From assembly GCA_029865945.1 (NCBI GenBank), contig JARXAH010000094.1:28609-92608 (forward strand): a stretch of DNA of 64,000 nucleotides. The letters run 5' to 3'. Positions within the stretch are counted from its first letter, which is position 1, and each line of letters starts with the position of its first letter. The position numbers and the translations under genes are program-made. The DNA comes from Bacteriovoracaceae bacterium (lineage in GTDB: Bacteria; Bdellovibrionota; Bacteriovoracia; Bacteriovoracales; Bacteriovoracaceae). Below the pieces are notes generated by a model that worked only from the letters and a program-made list of their open reading frames with translations, was not told the origin of the DNA and made no database searches. Shown piece by piece: positions 52,156 to 61,111 of the stretch.

Positions 52156-53624
52156 TTAGTCATTACTGATCACAGTCCAATCACAGGGAAGATTATTTGA
52201 CTCTAATACCTTATTTATAAATTCTAATGGTACTTCCTCTGTTTGCGCAAAATTAATAACCGCTAGAGAAAATTCATTAAGTTTACCATTTTCTGAGCTT
52301 AGCAGTTTGTTATCTCCAAAAATTTTTAACAATTTCTTTATAAAATTTCTAGTAAGACTTACATCATTAAAAGCTTTAAAATGACTTTCTTTTAAAAGAT
52401 TAAAGAGATTTATTACAGAATCTTTACCAGTTAAAATTTTTAATTCGATTAATGATTTCCATAAATTTGGATCTTGAAAAATGGGATTGAGTAACTTCAG
52501 TTGATCTTTAACTTTAAATTCATAATATGTCGCTTGGTTAAAATTATTCCAAACCTCAATATTCTTTAACCAATGCACAAATAACGTCTTCTTTAAATTA
52601 ACTTCAATCGACGGATTCCGGATAAAGTAGCTGGTATAAATATAATTAAAACTAAGCTCTTCAAGTTTTTCTTCACCATCTGATCCTTTGTAAATTTTTT
52701 TCACATAAGAGACAATCGAATCTTTAACCTTTTTCCCAACAAGAGCAATAGGATTTATTACCCCTTCCTTTTCTTGTAAAAAACTATTTAAAAAAACTAT
52801 TTCACCTTTCACCGATGGATTTTTGGGATCTTCTAAAAGAAGTTTCCTTAATTCTCCATGTAAAATGAAATTACTATAAAATTTTTCCGAATGTATTCTT
52901 AACTCACTTCCTCGAATATAAATCCTGGCCGTATCTTCAACATTTGAATTACTTGATCCAATGAACTCTACGCCTAATTTATCTACTACTTTTGCGTATC
53001 CAGGTACCGTATCGACCATTTTCAAAAACCTCAAAAAATCAATCTCAGGAAAAATATCATCCCATTCTTCAACTTCACCCTCTACCACTGTAAAACCAAA
53101 ATTAATTTGTCGATTCGCTCCCCAAAAACCTAATTTCGATAGGACAATATCTATGTCCCTTACAAAGTTCTCTTGGTTCTCATAAAGCCTATCTTTTCTA
53201 ATTGTTATCTCTAATTTTTTATCATCAATGTAAAAATTGAAATAATTTTGCAATACTTTTGCAATACTTTTGAAAATTCATCAGTGGTATTTGACTTGAT
53301 GGGCAAATAAAATTTCCTTCTCTCTCCTTCTTCTAAAATATACGGATTGAATAGTTCCTTTTTTATGGTACAACGCTTTATATCTGGCTCAGAAAAAATT
53401 CTTATAAAAACGTCCTTAGTCAACTCGTTACTTGTACAACTCCCTGGAACTATGAATTGATTTATAAATTTTTGTAAATCAATATAAGGGTATAATTTTT
53501 CTAAATGCTCTTTATTAAACTCAGCTTCGATTGCTAGCTGATAGGCAGAATTTGTAAAAATTATGGCCGCAAAACTGCATGAAATAAAATAAAAAAAGGA
53601 AATGATAAGTAATATAAATTTCAT
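52156..53624 (-). pseudogene. Secreted-protein gene split by an 11-bp tandem duplication
   Basis: Two frames meet at 53250-53271: the upstream frame (53624 to 53211) encodes a signal peptide (FILLIISFFYFISCSFA) and ends in a short unrelated tail, and the downstream frame (to 52156) lacks a start codon and signal. Removing one copy of the duplicated 11-mer joins them exactly as DEFSKVLQNYFNFYIDDKK and gives a 485-residue exported protein. The protein is Asn/Lys/Ile-rich with two Cys in the first third; no family recognised. It is either an inactivated gene, a reversible switch, or an assembly error. Confidence 0.75.
53250..53271. repeat. Exact 11-bp tandem duplication causing the frameshift
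   Basis: GCAATACTTTT occurs twice in direct succession (53250-53260 and 53261-53271). Eleven is not a multiple of three, and deleting one copy restores a single open frame across both halves of the flanking gene. Confidence 0.92.
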
Positions 53625-53716
53625 GAAAATCTCACTGTTTATCAAATAACGATTCTTCATTATCGGAATTTTTTTTTAATACAAAAAGAAATTCTGCAAA
53701 ATTTTTTATCGAAATC

Positions 53717-53806
53717 ATGGCCGACCTTCGAGATCAACTTTTCTCGCTATTTCCAAACGTAAAAGACACAAAATCTGTTTTTTCTAAATTTATTATGCCA
53801 TGCTAA
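53717..53806 (+). pseudogene. Very short ORF, possible gene remnant
   Basis: A 29-codon frame beginning MADLRDQLFSLFPNVKD, with codon use like the real genes but no ribosome site, lies in the gap upstream of the DUF2203-like gene. The start looks like the N-terminus of a soluble protein cut off by a TAA. It may be a decayed gene or chance. Confidence 0.25.
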
Positions 53807-53864
53807 GGATGTACCAGGACGAAGTTGTCTCAATCTAAAAAGTTTCAACAAAAGAGGTGCTCAC

Positions 53865-54218
53865 ATGAATGTGTCATATCTTTACCCCCTAACTAAAACC
53901 AACACAAACTTCATTGATATTGACCGCGTAGATGAAATAAAAAAATTATTGCAAATTATCACTAAAAAAATTGAACCTAGAATTAAATTACTCGAATTTC
54001 TTATGCGGCAATACCATCATGAGGATCAAGAAAAAACACCCATTGATGCAAACTTCAGGGCATCACAACTTGAACTCTCTAACTTGATCAAACAATGGGA
54101 AGATCATTGTCGAAGACTGGGAGCTACCCCCATTTCCCCTTTTCAGTGCCGAATTAACACAGAGGAAGGCCATTATCATTGGCAATATACTTACCTCCCC
54201 AAGGTTGCTATTTCCTAA
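53865..54218 (+). CDS. DUF2203-like small cytoplasmic protein
   Basis: A 117-residue protein. The N-terminal part reads IDIDRVDEIKKLLQIITKKIEPRI, followed by a helical middle. The end RRLGATPISPFQCRINTEEGHYHWQYTY resembles DUF2203, where an IEALG...GLVDFP...G...CW.....YWH pattern closes the fold. GAGGTG lies before the ATG. No catalytic residues are known for the family. It precedes dps by 53 bp; cotranscription is possible. Confidence 0.6.
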   Translation: MNVSYLYPLTKTNTNFIDIDRVDEIKKLLQIITKKIEPRIKLLEFLMRQYHHEDQEKTPIDANFRASQLELSNLIKQWEDHCRRLGATPISPFQCRINTEEGHYHWQYTYLPKVAIS

Positions 54219-54271
54219 TTCATCCCCATCTTATCAACTTATTGTCGTAAATAAACCGGAGTACAAATTTT

Positions 54272-54757
54272 ATGAGTAATTCAAATTATCAAATGGACTT
54301 AGGAATCAAAGAAACCGAACGTCTTAAAATTGCCCAAGGACTTTCAAAGTTATTGGCCGATAGTTACAGCGTTTATCTTAAAACTCACAATTTTCACTGG
54401 AATGTGACAGGGCCGATGTTTCAAACTTTACACCTCATGTTTGAAGCTCAGTACACAGAATTGGCCATTGCCGTAGACTTAATTGCTGAAAGAATTAGAT
54501 CTCTAGGATCTTTTGCTCCTGGAAGTTATAGCGATTTTGCAAAATTAACTTCTATCAAAGATGCTGTCGGTCAGCCCCACGCAAAAGACATGATTGCACA
54601 TTTGGTGCAAGATCATGAAACGGTTGTAAGAACGGCAAGATCACTTTTTCCCATAGCAGAGAGTAGCAGCGATCAAGTGACCATTGATTTACTCACTCAA
54701 AGAATGCAAGTGCATGAAAAAACTTGTTGGATGCTGAGAAGCTTACTTGCCGAATAA
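54272..54757 (+). CDS. dps: Dps-family DNA-protecting ferritin
   Basis: Dps dodecamers oxidise and store iron and protect DNA from peroxide. The 161-residue protein has the ferroxidase ligands in [25 protein letters not shown] (in part: [35 protein letters not shown]), with the intersubunit His/Asp/Glu arrangement of the family. The N-terminus is short (about 25 residues before helix A) and only mildly basic, so DNA binding may be weak. It converges with the antiporter gene, only 7 bp apart and without a visible terminator. Confidence 0.93.
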   Translation: MSNSNYQMDLGIKETERLKIAQGLSKLLADSYSVYLKTHNFHWNVTGPMFQTLHLMFEAQYTELAIAVDLIAERIRSLGSFAPGSYSDFAKLTSIKDAVGQPHAKDMIAHLVQDHETVVRTARSLFPIAESSSDQVTIDLLTQRMQVHEKTCWMLRSLLAE

Positions 54758-54764
54758 TGGGTAA

Positions 54765-56045
54765 TCAAAAAGAAAAACTTGGTAAAAATTGATAGCAAAG
54801 AATCGTAATAATAGTGGGGATGAGCGCCCCGAAGAAAAGTTTCAAAGGTGAAATTCCATATTTAAAGGTATCTTTTAAAATCGTATATCCGGCCGGGTTG
54901 GGGGCGTTAGCAATCACCGTCAGCCCTCCTCCGGTCACTGCACCTGCCACCAACGCATACTTAGCACTATCTGATAAATCCACAAGTGATCCTAAATAAG
55001 TTAGGGCCGCGTTGTCAGTAATCCCCGTGAGACCAGTGGCACTTAAATAAAGTGTAAAATCACTTAAGCTTTGAATGAGTGGTTGCAACCACCAGGCTTG
55101 AAGTTTTCCTAAGGTAACTAGCGCCGCCAAAAAAAATCCCACCATTAGCCCAGATTGAATTCGAGGCGCCTCTTGATAAGGCAAGGTGATATTTAAAAAA
55201 CCTAAGTAAAAAATAAATATACTTATGAAAAATTTTGGATGATGAGCAGTCATTATAACTAAAACTAAAAATACAATATGGATCACACTTAACCAAAGTG
55301 GAACGTTCGCTTTATTATCTCGCTCCTTTGTGAGAGGAACTTTTCCTCGTAGCTCTCTTTTAAAAATAAATGCGTATAGGCCAGTTGAAAGTATTAGTGA
55401 AATTATTGTCTTGTACCCAAAATGAGACAACATAAAGAGCGTGTCCCATCCCCATTTTCCGGCCACCATCACGACCGGTGGTGCAGCAAAGTGAGTCAAT
55501 GTTCCACCAATCGAAATATTAACAAAGAGCAATCCCACAGTGGCAAACTTAAAGGCCGGAGTCATGGGATTACGAAAAAACTTATGAAGCAAAATCATCG
55601 AAACGAGTGTCATCGCTGCAGGCTCTGTGATAAATGATCCCAGGAGCGGGCCTAGTATCAAGGCCGAAACGTAGAAACTCATCTTTTTTTCAAAAGGTAA
55701 TACATTAGCGAACTTCAAAATTAATTGCTCGGCCATTTTCAAAACCGGACGGGCAGACGCCATGATCATAATGACAAAAACAAAAAGCGGCTCCGTATAA
55801 TTAACATCGCTAACGTACGCCACGGCTGCCGATGGGCCGAGAACAAAGCTATAAAAAATAATAAAGACTAGTGCCCAAATTCCAAAGATGGACTCAACTT
55901 CACCAAAGTAGTGCAGTAAATTTTTTTTTATTGAATCCTCTTTTAAGCTTTGAGAATAATTTGAAATAGGAATGGACATAAAACTATGTATTAGCGAAAT
56001 AGCAAATATGACGGTCGACCCAATCAACAAAACTTGATTCTCCAA
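54765..56045 (-). CDS. Putative Na+/H+ antiporter-like membrane protein
   Basis: A 426-residue membrane protein with about 11 to 12 hydrophobic segments. The central SFITEPAAMTLVSMILL and GGTLTHFAAPPVVMVAG, plus the C-terminal TGITDNAALTYLGSLVDLS and GAVTGGGLTVIANAPNPAGY, fit the putative Na+/H+ antiporter family PF07399 and the wider ion-transporter superfamily with inverted repeats and helix breaks. The start is TTG at 56045, with AAGGAAG upstream. The transported ion is inferred from the family. Confidence 0.82.
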   Translation of the reverse strand: MENQVLLIGSTVIFAISLIHSFMSIPISNYSQSLKEDSIKKNLLHYFGEVESIFGIWALVFIIFYSFVLGPSAAVAYVSDVNYTEPLFVFVIMIMASARPVLKMAEQLILKFANVLPFEKKMSFYVSALILGPLLGSFITEPAAMTLVSMILLHKFFRNPMTPAFKFATVGLLFVNISIGGTLTHFAAPPVVMVAGKWGWDTLFMLSHFGYKTIISLILSTGLYAFIFKRELRGKVPLTKERDNKANVPLWLSVIHIVFLVLVIMTAHHPKFFISIFIFYLGFLNITLPYQEAPRIQSGLMVGFFLAALVTLGKLQAWWLQPLIQSLSDFTLYLSATGLTGITDNAALTYLGSLVDLSDSAKYALVAGAVTGGGLTVIANAPNPAGYTILKDTFKYGISPLKLFFGALIPTIITILCYQFLPSFSF

Positions 56046-56135
56046 GATTAACTTCCTTCCTTAATTTTTAACTATTGATAGAAGTTTATTACTTACTTTA
56101 TTAAGATCATAGGCAAATTCCGTATTTTTGATACA

Positions 56136-57851
56136 ATGATGTTAATGAAGATTTCAAACTTGATCATTTTACTTTTGACTTTACTTTTATCTGCTTGCCG
56201 GTGGAATCAAGAAAAAAGTTTAGTTATCCCACTGCGAACAGAAGTTCTCACCATTGATCCACACTTATCTTATGATTTAAATTCCAATCTCATTACCTAT
56301 CAGATCTACGATACCCTTTATAGTTACCATTATTTAAAACGACCCTTAACTCATGAACCCTTGATCGCAGAAGATTTTCCTCAGTTACTTAATGATGGAA
56401 TTACGTATCAAGTCAAAATAAAAAAAAATATTTATTATCATCCTGGGCCTTTTATACCTGAGGGACGACAAGTCCGTGCGCAAGATTTTGTGAATAGTTT
56501 TAAGCGACTTGCCTATGGCCCAACCAACAGTAAGGGTTGGTGGTTAGTACAGGACAAATTTGTCGGTCTCGATGATTTTCGCTTAACAACGAAAAAAATG
56601 GATGACCTCCTATCTCATGATTTAAAATCCATAGAGGCCACCGATGATCACACACTACTCATCCACTTGAAGCGGCCACTGGGTGCACCATTACTTATGG
56701 GTATCTTGTCCATGCCTTTCACTGCTCCCATACCAATCGAAGTTTTTACCAAGATGAATAACGATCTCACGAAATATGAAGTTGGTACTGGGGCCTACGC
56801 TCTTGAAGATTTTGATGTTTCAGAAAGAATACATTTGAAGGCCTTTAATCAATATTTACATCAGCGTTATCCCAATACGGGAGATCGTAATGCTCATGAC
56901 AAAGGACTCTTGGCCGATGCGAATCGTCCCCTTCCCATGATAAAAAATGTAGAAATAGTCATTGTAAAAGACGATGAAAAAATTTGGAAAAAATTTTTAG
57001 ATGATCAATATAGTTTCATTGATCTTCCTAGAGAAAAGCACGCTGAAGTCATCGACATCAATGGCTCCTTAAGTAAATCATTAAGCAATAAATGGGTTCT
57101 CGATGAAAACCCAGCTTTTTATCAGTGGTTTGTCGAATTTAACATGCAAGATGATGTGGTTGGAAAAAACTTAAACTTAAGAAAAGCAATTTCTTATGCC
57201 ATCAACTACGATTCATTTATGTCTGAAGTAACTCGCAATGCAGATCAAAAGGCAAATTCTGTCATGCCTCCTGGAGTGTTTGGTTATAACCCCGCCTCTG
57301 AATTACCTTATAAATATGATCCCAAGAAGGCGATGGATTTATTAAAAAAAATCAAATGGGATAGCAATAAAATTCTCAAATTTGAAACGAGAAAAGATAG
57401 TACGACAAATATTTTATTTGCAAACTTTATAAAAAAAGACCTAGAAAAAGTCGGTATCAAAGTTGAAGTGATTGTTAATAATTTTTCAACCTTCTTGGAA
57501 AAAGCGAAGAAAAAGAAAATGCAACTTTGGCAAGGTGGTTGGCTTTTAGACTATCCCGACGCAGAAAACGTGTTGCAACTTTTTTACTCCCCTCTTGGTC
57601 ATGAAAATGGCCCAAACAAATCGCAATTCAAGAATGCCGAATTTGATCGACTCTTTCATGAAATTCTAGTTTTAGATAACGGCCCAGAGAGATTTCAAAA
57701 ATTGCAGCAGATGGAGGCCATCATCCACAAAGAACTCCCCATCATCATGTTGTATTTTTCAAAAAATTATTTCTTAGTCAATCAGCAGCTTAAAAATTTT
57801 AGGTTCAATGATATTTCTCCAGGATTTTTTAAATATCTTAGATGGCAGTAA
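56136..57851 (+). CDS. Oligopeptide-binding lipoprotein (SBP_bac_5)
   Basis: An extracytoplasmic solute-binding protein of the OppA/DppA type. The 571-residue protein has a lipobox LLSAC (Cys21). Family landmarks follow: VIPLRTEVLTIDPHLSYD, the segment VRAQDFVNSFKRLAYGPTN, LRKAISYAINYDSFM, and the C-terminal WLLDYPDAENVLQLFYSP. The length fits peptide rather than nickel binders. No ABC permease or ATPase genes are adjacent, so it must work with a transporter encoded elsewhere. Possible ligands are peptides or muropeptides. Confidence 0.9.
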   Translation: MMLMKISNLIILLLTLLLSACRWNQEKSLVIPLRTEVLTIDPHLSYDLNSNLITYQIYDTLYSYHYLKRPLTHEPLIAEDFPQLLNDGITYQVKIKKNIYYHPGPFIPEGRQVRAQDFVNSFKRLAYGPTNSKGWWLVQDKFVGLDDFRLTTKKMDDLLSHDLKSIEATDDHTLLIHLKRPLGAPLLMGILSMPFTAPIPIEVFTKMNNDLTKYEVGTGAYALEDFDVSERIHLKAFNQYLHQRYPNTGDRNAHDKGLLADANRPLPMIKNVEIVIVKDDEKIWKKFLDDQYSFIDLPREKHAEVIDINGSLSKSLSNKWVLDENPAFYQWFVEFNMQDDVVGKNLNLRKAISYAINYDSFMSEVTRNADQKANSVMPPGVFGYNPASELPYKYDPKKAMDLLKKIKWDSNKILKFETRKDSTTNILFANFIKKDLEKVGIKVEVIVNNFSTFLEKAKKKKMQLWQGGWLLDYPDAENVLQLFYSPLGHENGPNKSQFKNAEFDRLFHEILVLDNGPERFQKLQQMEAIIHKELPIIMLYFSKNYFLVNQQLKNFRFNDISPGFFKYLRWQ

Positions 57852-57866
57852 TTTAGTGATGGCATC

Positions 57867-58529
57867 ATGAAGTCACCCATTTTAATCATTGATCCTTTTG
57901 TTAGAGAACCAGTTAACAATTGCTTCAACCGAATGGTGGAAATCTACTACCCACACCCCTGTATGATTTGGCAGCCGGTGGCCCACAGTGGGATTCCTGA
58001 TTTCAAAACTAGTCATCATTTCATTATTGTACTGGGGAGTGCAAGTCACGTCTTTCATCAAGAACCATGGCACCTTGTATTAGCAAAATATTTACATCAA
58101 CAACTTAAAAAAAATATTCCAGTACTTGGTATATGTTTTGGACACCAACTGATGGCCAATTACTATGGATCGAAAATTGAGTTTGCTTTTAGTGATGAAA
58201 GAAAAATTCTTCAAACAAGAAAAATACAGTTTAAGGAAAAAAAATTCCGGCCCTTGTTAGGAGGAATTTCACATCGTCAAATTGTCTCCTCGCTTGGACG
58301 AAACTTAGAATCCCTAATCCCACAAATTAATCATGATTCCGCTACCAATCTCTTTGCTAACGATGCCATACGCCATAAACGACTCCCTTTTTTAGGAGTT
58401 CAGCCTCATCTTGAGGCCTCAGATTCATTTTTGAAAAAAGATTGCCAAATAAACAAGAAAGACGTAAGAAATTTATGCTTAAAAGATAGTCAGTATTTTT
58501 TAAAAAATTGGCAAAAACTTCTGAGCTAA
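57867..58529 (+). CDS. Class-I glutamine amidotransferase-like protein
   Basis: A 220-residue flavodoxin-like hydrolase domain. The nucleophile Cys90 is in VLGICFGHQLMANYYG, the classic GATase-1 elbow, and the His-x-Glu of the triad appears in GVQPHLEAS (usual QFHPE). It is free-standing, as in GMP-synthase-like or gamma-glutamyl hydrolases acting on small molecules. It starts 15 bp after the solute-binding protein gene and 17 bp before deoC, so an operon is likely. The ammonia acceptor or substrate is unknown. Confidence 0.82.
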   Translation: MKSPILIIDPFVREPVNNCFNRMVEIYYPHPCMIWQPVAHSGIPDFKTSHHFIIVLGSASHVFHQEPWHLVLAKYLHQQLKKNIPVLGICFGHQLMANYYGSKIEFAFSDERKILQTRKIQFKEKKFRPLLGGISHRQIVSSLGRNLESLIPQINHDSATNLFANDAIRHKRLPFLGVQPHLEASDSFLKKDCQINKKDVRNLCLKDSQYFLKNWQKLLS

Positions 58530-58546
58530 AATAGGGCACACGACAA

Positions 58547-59263
58547 ATGGACGTAGATCTTAAAAATTATATTGATCAAACTTTACTAAAACCTGAGACC
58601 ACGCTTGAACAATTTCAAAATTTTTTTAAAATTTGTAATGAATATAAATTTTATGGTGCTTGCTTTCCAAGTTCACTTCTTGAAACCGCAACATCCCTTC
58701 TCTTGCCTGAAATCAAAAAAATTGTTGTCATCGGTTTCCCCCATGGAAATCAGCACCCCAATAGCAAATTAAGAGAGTGCGAGTCGGCACTTGAGTTGGG
58801 AGCTGACGAAATTGACATGGTTTTTAATATCGGTTTTTTTTTAAGTAAGGAATTCCCAAGAGTAGAACAAGAAATTGCAGCGATTGCTTCAAACGTGAAA
58901 TCATTTGGAAAATCAAAACTATTAAAGGTTATTATTGAGAGCTCGCTCTTGTCATTAGAGCAAGTGGAAGCGGCCACCAAATTGGTAGGGCAAAGTGGTG
59001 CCGATTTTATCAAAACCTCGACTGGATTTGCAGGAGGTGGTGCCACATTAGAAGTTGTCTCAACCATGAAAAAATTTGCACCACCTCACTTAAAAATAAA
59101 AGCGAGCGGCGGAATTAAAACAAGACAACATGCTATTGATTTTATCAATGCTGGCGCAAGTAGACTGGGCACTAGTTCGGGTATGGAAATTTGCAGTGCC
59201 TCAAAGCTTCAAGTTGATGTTCTCAATTCTACAAATTCTACAAAATCTACAAATTCCTACTGA
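58547..59263 (+). CDS. deoC: Deoxyribose-phosphate aldolase DeoC
   Basis: A class-I aldolase that cleaves 2-deoxyribose 5-phosphate to glyceraldehyde 3-phosphate and acetaldehyde, allowing use of DNA-derived sugar. The 238-residue barrel has IDQTLLKPETT, the Asp of ADEIDMVFNIG, the Schiff-base Lys in DFIKTSTGF and the activating Lys in KASGGIKT. The last 12 residues are a repeat-derived Asn-Ser-Thr tail beyond the usual fold. It ends a run with the glutamine-amidotransferase-like gene. Confidence 0.95.
   Translation: MDVDLKNYIDQTLLKPETTLEQFQNFFKICNEYKFYGACFPSSLLETATSLLLPEIKKIVVIGFPHGNQHPNSKLRECESALELGADEIDMVFNIGFFLSKEFPRVEQEIAAIASNVKSFGKSKLLKVIIESSLLSLEQVEAATKLVGQSGADFIKTSTGFAGGGATLEVVSTMKKFAPPHLKIKASGGIKTRQHAIDFINAGASRLGTSSGMEICSASKLQVDVLNSTNSTKSTNSY
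59225..59260. repeat. Four 9-bp near-repeats in the deoC 3' end
   Basis: AATTCTACA-type units occur four times in frame and encode NST-NST-KST-NSY, the extra C-terminal tail of DeoC, directly before the stop codon. Confidence 0.8.
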
Positions 59264-59425
59264 TCCCCTTCGTTTCAAAAGTGACTAATACTTAGACACC
59301 TCCACGGCAACGATACGTTTATTTTTCATACATCATTCTCTAGATCATTGAATTAAAAGTAATTACCGGCCGGCAAGCTGTTTGCAATATTTACATACTA
59401 TAGAAACGCATTCGAGGCAAATTAG

Positions 59426-59974
59426 ATGAAAAACGTAAAATATATTTCCACCTTATTTTTCTTCTTTTCGTTAAACCTCTTAAATTTTGGTTGTTTTTCC
59501 ATTGAAAGCAAAACGATAGATTCCGAGGCGGTCACCGAAGAATTTACGACGGAAGACAATAATAGTAATTTCCAAGGATATTGGATGAGTACCCCTCAAA
59601 CGATTGATGTTACAAATACTGCAAAAGAAGATGCTTATTATGCAAAATATGAAATCTCGCGATCTAATGCAAACGTGTTTCAAAATCAACTCGATAACAG
59701 TCGTTGCCAGTATTTAAATGAGCATAAAATAGAGGATTTAACAACTGATGCCAAACTAGTTCTTTATGGTTATTTTTCGCAAACTAAGTACTTTCTCATT
59801 GCCAACATGGAATATACCGTTGAAGCAACGAATGAAAAAATCTCTTGCGCTTTTGCTTTAGGTAGAGGGCCTTACGAAACTGTAGGTGCAAATTATGTTT
59901 ATCTTTCAGATATCAATTCTTCCTTTACTGCCATCTCTACTCAGGAAGGAAACTTCAAGTTAAATTTCAATTAA
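59426..59974 (+). CDS. Lipoprotein of unknown function
   Basis: A 182-residue protein with a lipoprotein signal (FFFFSLNLLNFGC, Cys23), an acidic Thr/Glu-rich linker at about 30-50 and a beta-rich globular domain with two Cys (NSRCQYL and ISCAFAL) likely to form a disulfide. GAGG lies upstream of the ATG. The family is not recognised. It follows deoC after 162 bp, which hold a GGCCGG palindrome but no clear terminator. Confidence 0.75.
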   Translation: MKNVKYISTLFFFFSLNLLNFGCFSIESKTIDSEAVTEEFTTEDNNSNFQGYWMSTPQTIDVTNTAKEDAYYAKYEISRSNANVFQNQLDNSRCQYLNEHKIEDLTTDAKLVLYGYFSQTKYFLIANMEYTVEATNEKISCAFALGRGPYETVGANYVYLSDINSSFTAISTQEGNFKLNFN

Positions 59975-60041
59975 TTTTTGAAGGGAAAAATTTATGAGTA
60001 AGATCGCTTTCACTTTTGAAATCTGTTTTGTAAAATAAATC

Positions 60042-61058
60042 ATGAATACAAATCCCCACCTCCCACAACTTGAAAAATTCTTTCGTTTGCAAAAAGAATT
60101 CCTAACCAAGAGCACACATCTTGGACTTAAGGTTCGATCCCCCATTGAAAACTCTTTATTGCTGCAAACAGATGATTCCGGGGAGATTGATCTTTATTTC
60201 AGTGCTATCATTCACGGCAATGAAGTCATAGGCCTCTACTTAGTTAATGAAATTTTAGATCAAATTTATAATAAAAAAATTACCTGCCAACTAAATATCC
60301 TCATCACTCTTGGAAACTTGCCGGCCTTTCTGCTTAATAAGCGGTTTCATATCAAAGACATGAATCGACAATTTTTAAGTAAATCCACCAATAGATCAGA
60401 ACTCCTTTATTCCGAACAGCAACGCGCCTGGGATATGGAAAAAATGATCACTGATTTTAAAATTCCACCGCGTGCGATTTTTGATATTCATCAAACAACG
60501 GCAGCGAGTGAAACACCATTTCTAATGGTTCGGGAGCATGCCGCCACCATGAAATGGTGGAGTGAACTCAACACTTCTTGGCCTCTCATTTATTATCCAT
60601 CAAATCAAATTTTTTCCAACGAGGGCGCTTCGCTTAGCACCCTGTGTTCAGAATATAATATCCCAGATATTACCCTTGAGCTCGGACAAGCGGGATATCA
60701 TTACGACTTGTTTATGGGTGCTTGGAAGTTAATTGAGCAAATGCTTTCTCTTCCAAAAGATTATTGGAGAAAGACGCTTGCGAGTGAAAAAAATTTCGAT
60801 CTCGATTATTATTTAAATTTAAAGAAAAAAAATAATAAAATCTACAAAGAATTAGGAATTCATCAAAAAAAATCTACCGAACATTACCTAGTAGAAAATC
60901 TAAAAAATTTTACTTTTTTGCCCAAAGGAACTCCTATTTCCTCTCTTGAACATGAAAAAATATTAACAAAAGAAGACGTATTTCTTTTATTTCCAAAATA
61001 CGGAGACTACCAAAAAACGACCAACGAATTATGTCGTTTTCTCTCCCCTATGAACTAA
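60042..61058 (+). CDS. AstE/ASPA-like zinc deacylase
   Basis: A succinylglutamate desuccinylase/aspartoacylase-type metallohydrolase that releases an acyl group from an N-acylated amino acid. The 338-residue protein keeps the carboxypeptidase-like ligands: the HGNE pair in IIHGNEVIGLYL, KDMNRQF with the substrate Arg, FDIHQTT with the second zinc His, and the catalytic Glu in LELGQAG. It could complete an arginine succinyltransferase route begun by the AstA-like protein at 2917, but the genes are 57 kb apart. No ribosome site is visible before the ATG. Confidence 0.83.
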   Translation: MNTNPHLPQLEKFFRLQKEFLTKSTHLGLKVRSPIENSLLLQTDDSGEIDLYFSAIIHGNEVIGLYLVNEILDQIYNKKITCQLNILITLGNLPAFLLNKRFHIKDMNRQFLSKSTNRSELLYSEQQRAWDMEKMITDFKIPPRAIFDIHQTTAASETPFLMVREHAATMKWWSELNTSWPLIYYPSNQIFSNEGASLSTLCSEYNIPDITLELGQAGYHYDLFMGAWKLIEQMLSLPKDYWRKTLASEKNFDLDYYLNLKKKNNKIYKELGIHQKKSTEHYLVENLKNFTFLPKGTPISSLEHEKILTKEDVFLLFPKYGDYQKTTNELCRFLSPMN

Positions 61059-61111
61059 TTTCCCTATATACTGATCTCAATTTAAAATCAAATTTCTATT
61101 GGGATGTGACT

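Noticed and set aside
52122..52156. tmRNA gene next to smpB
   Set aside because: The gap holds only 34 bp and no tRNA-like ends; no tmRNA was seen nearby.
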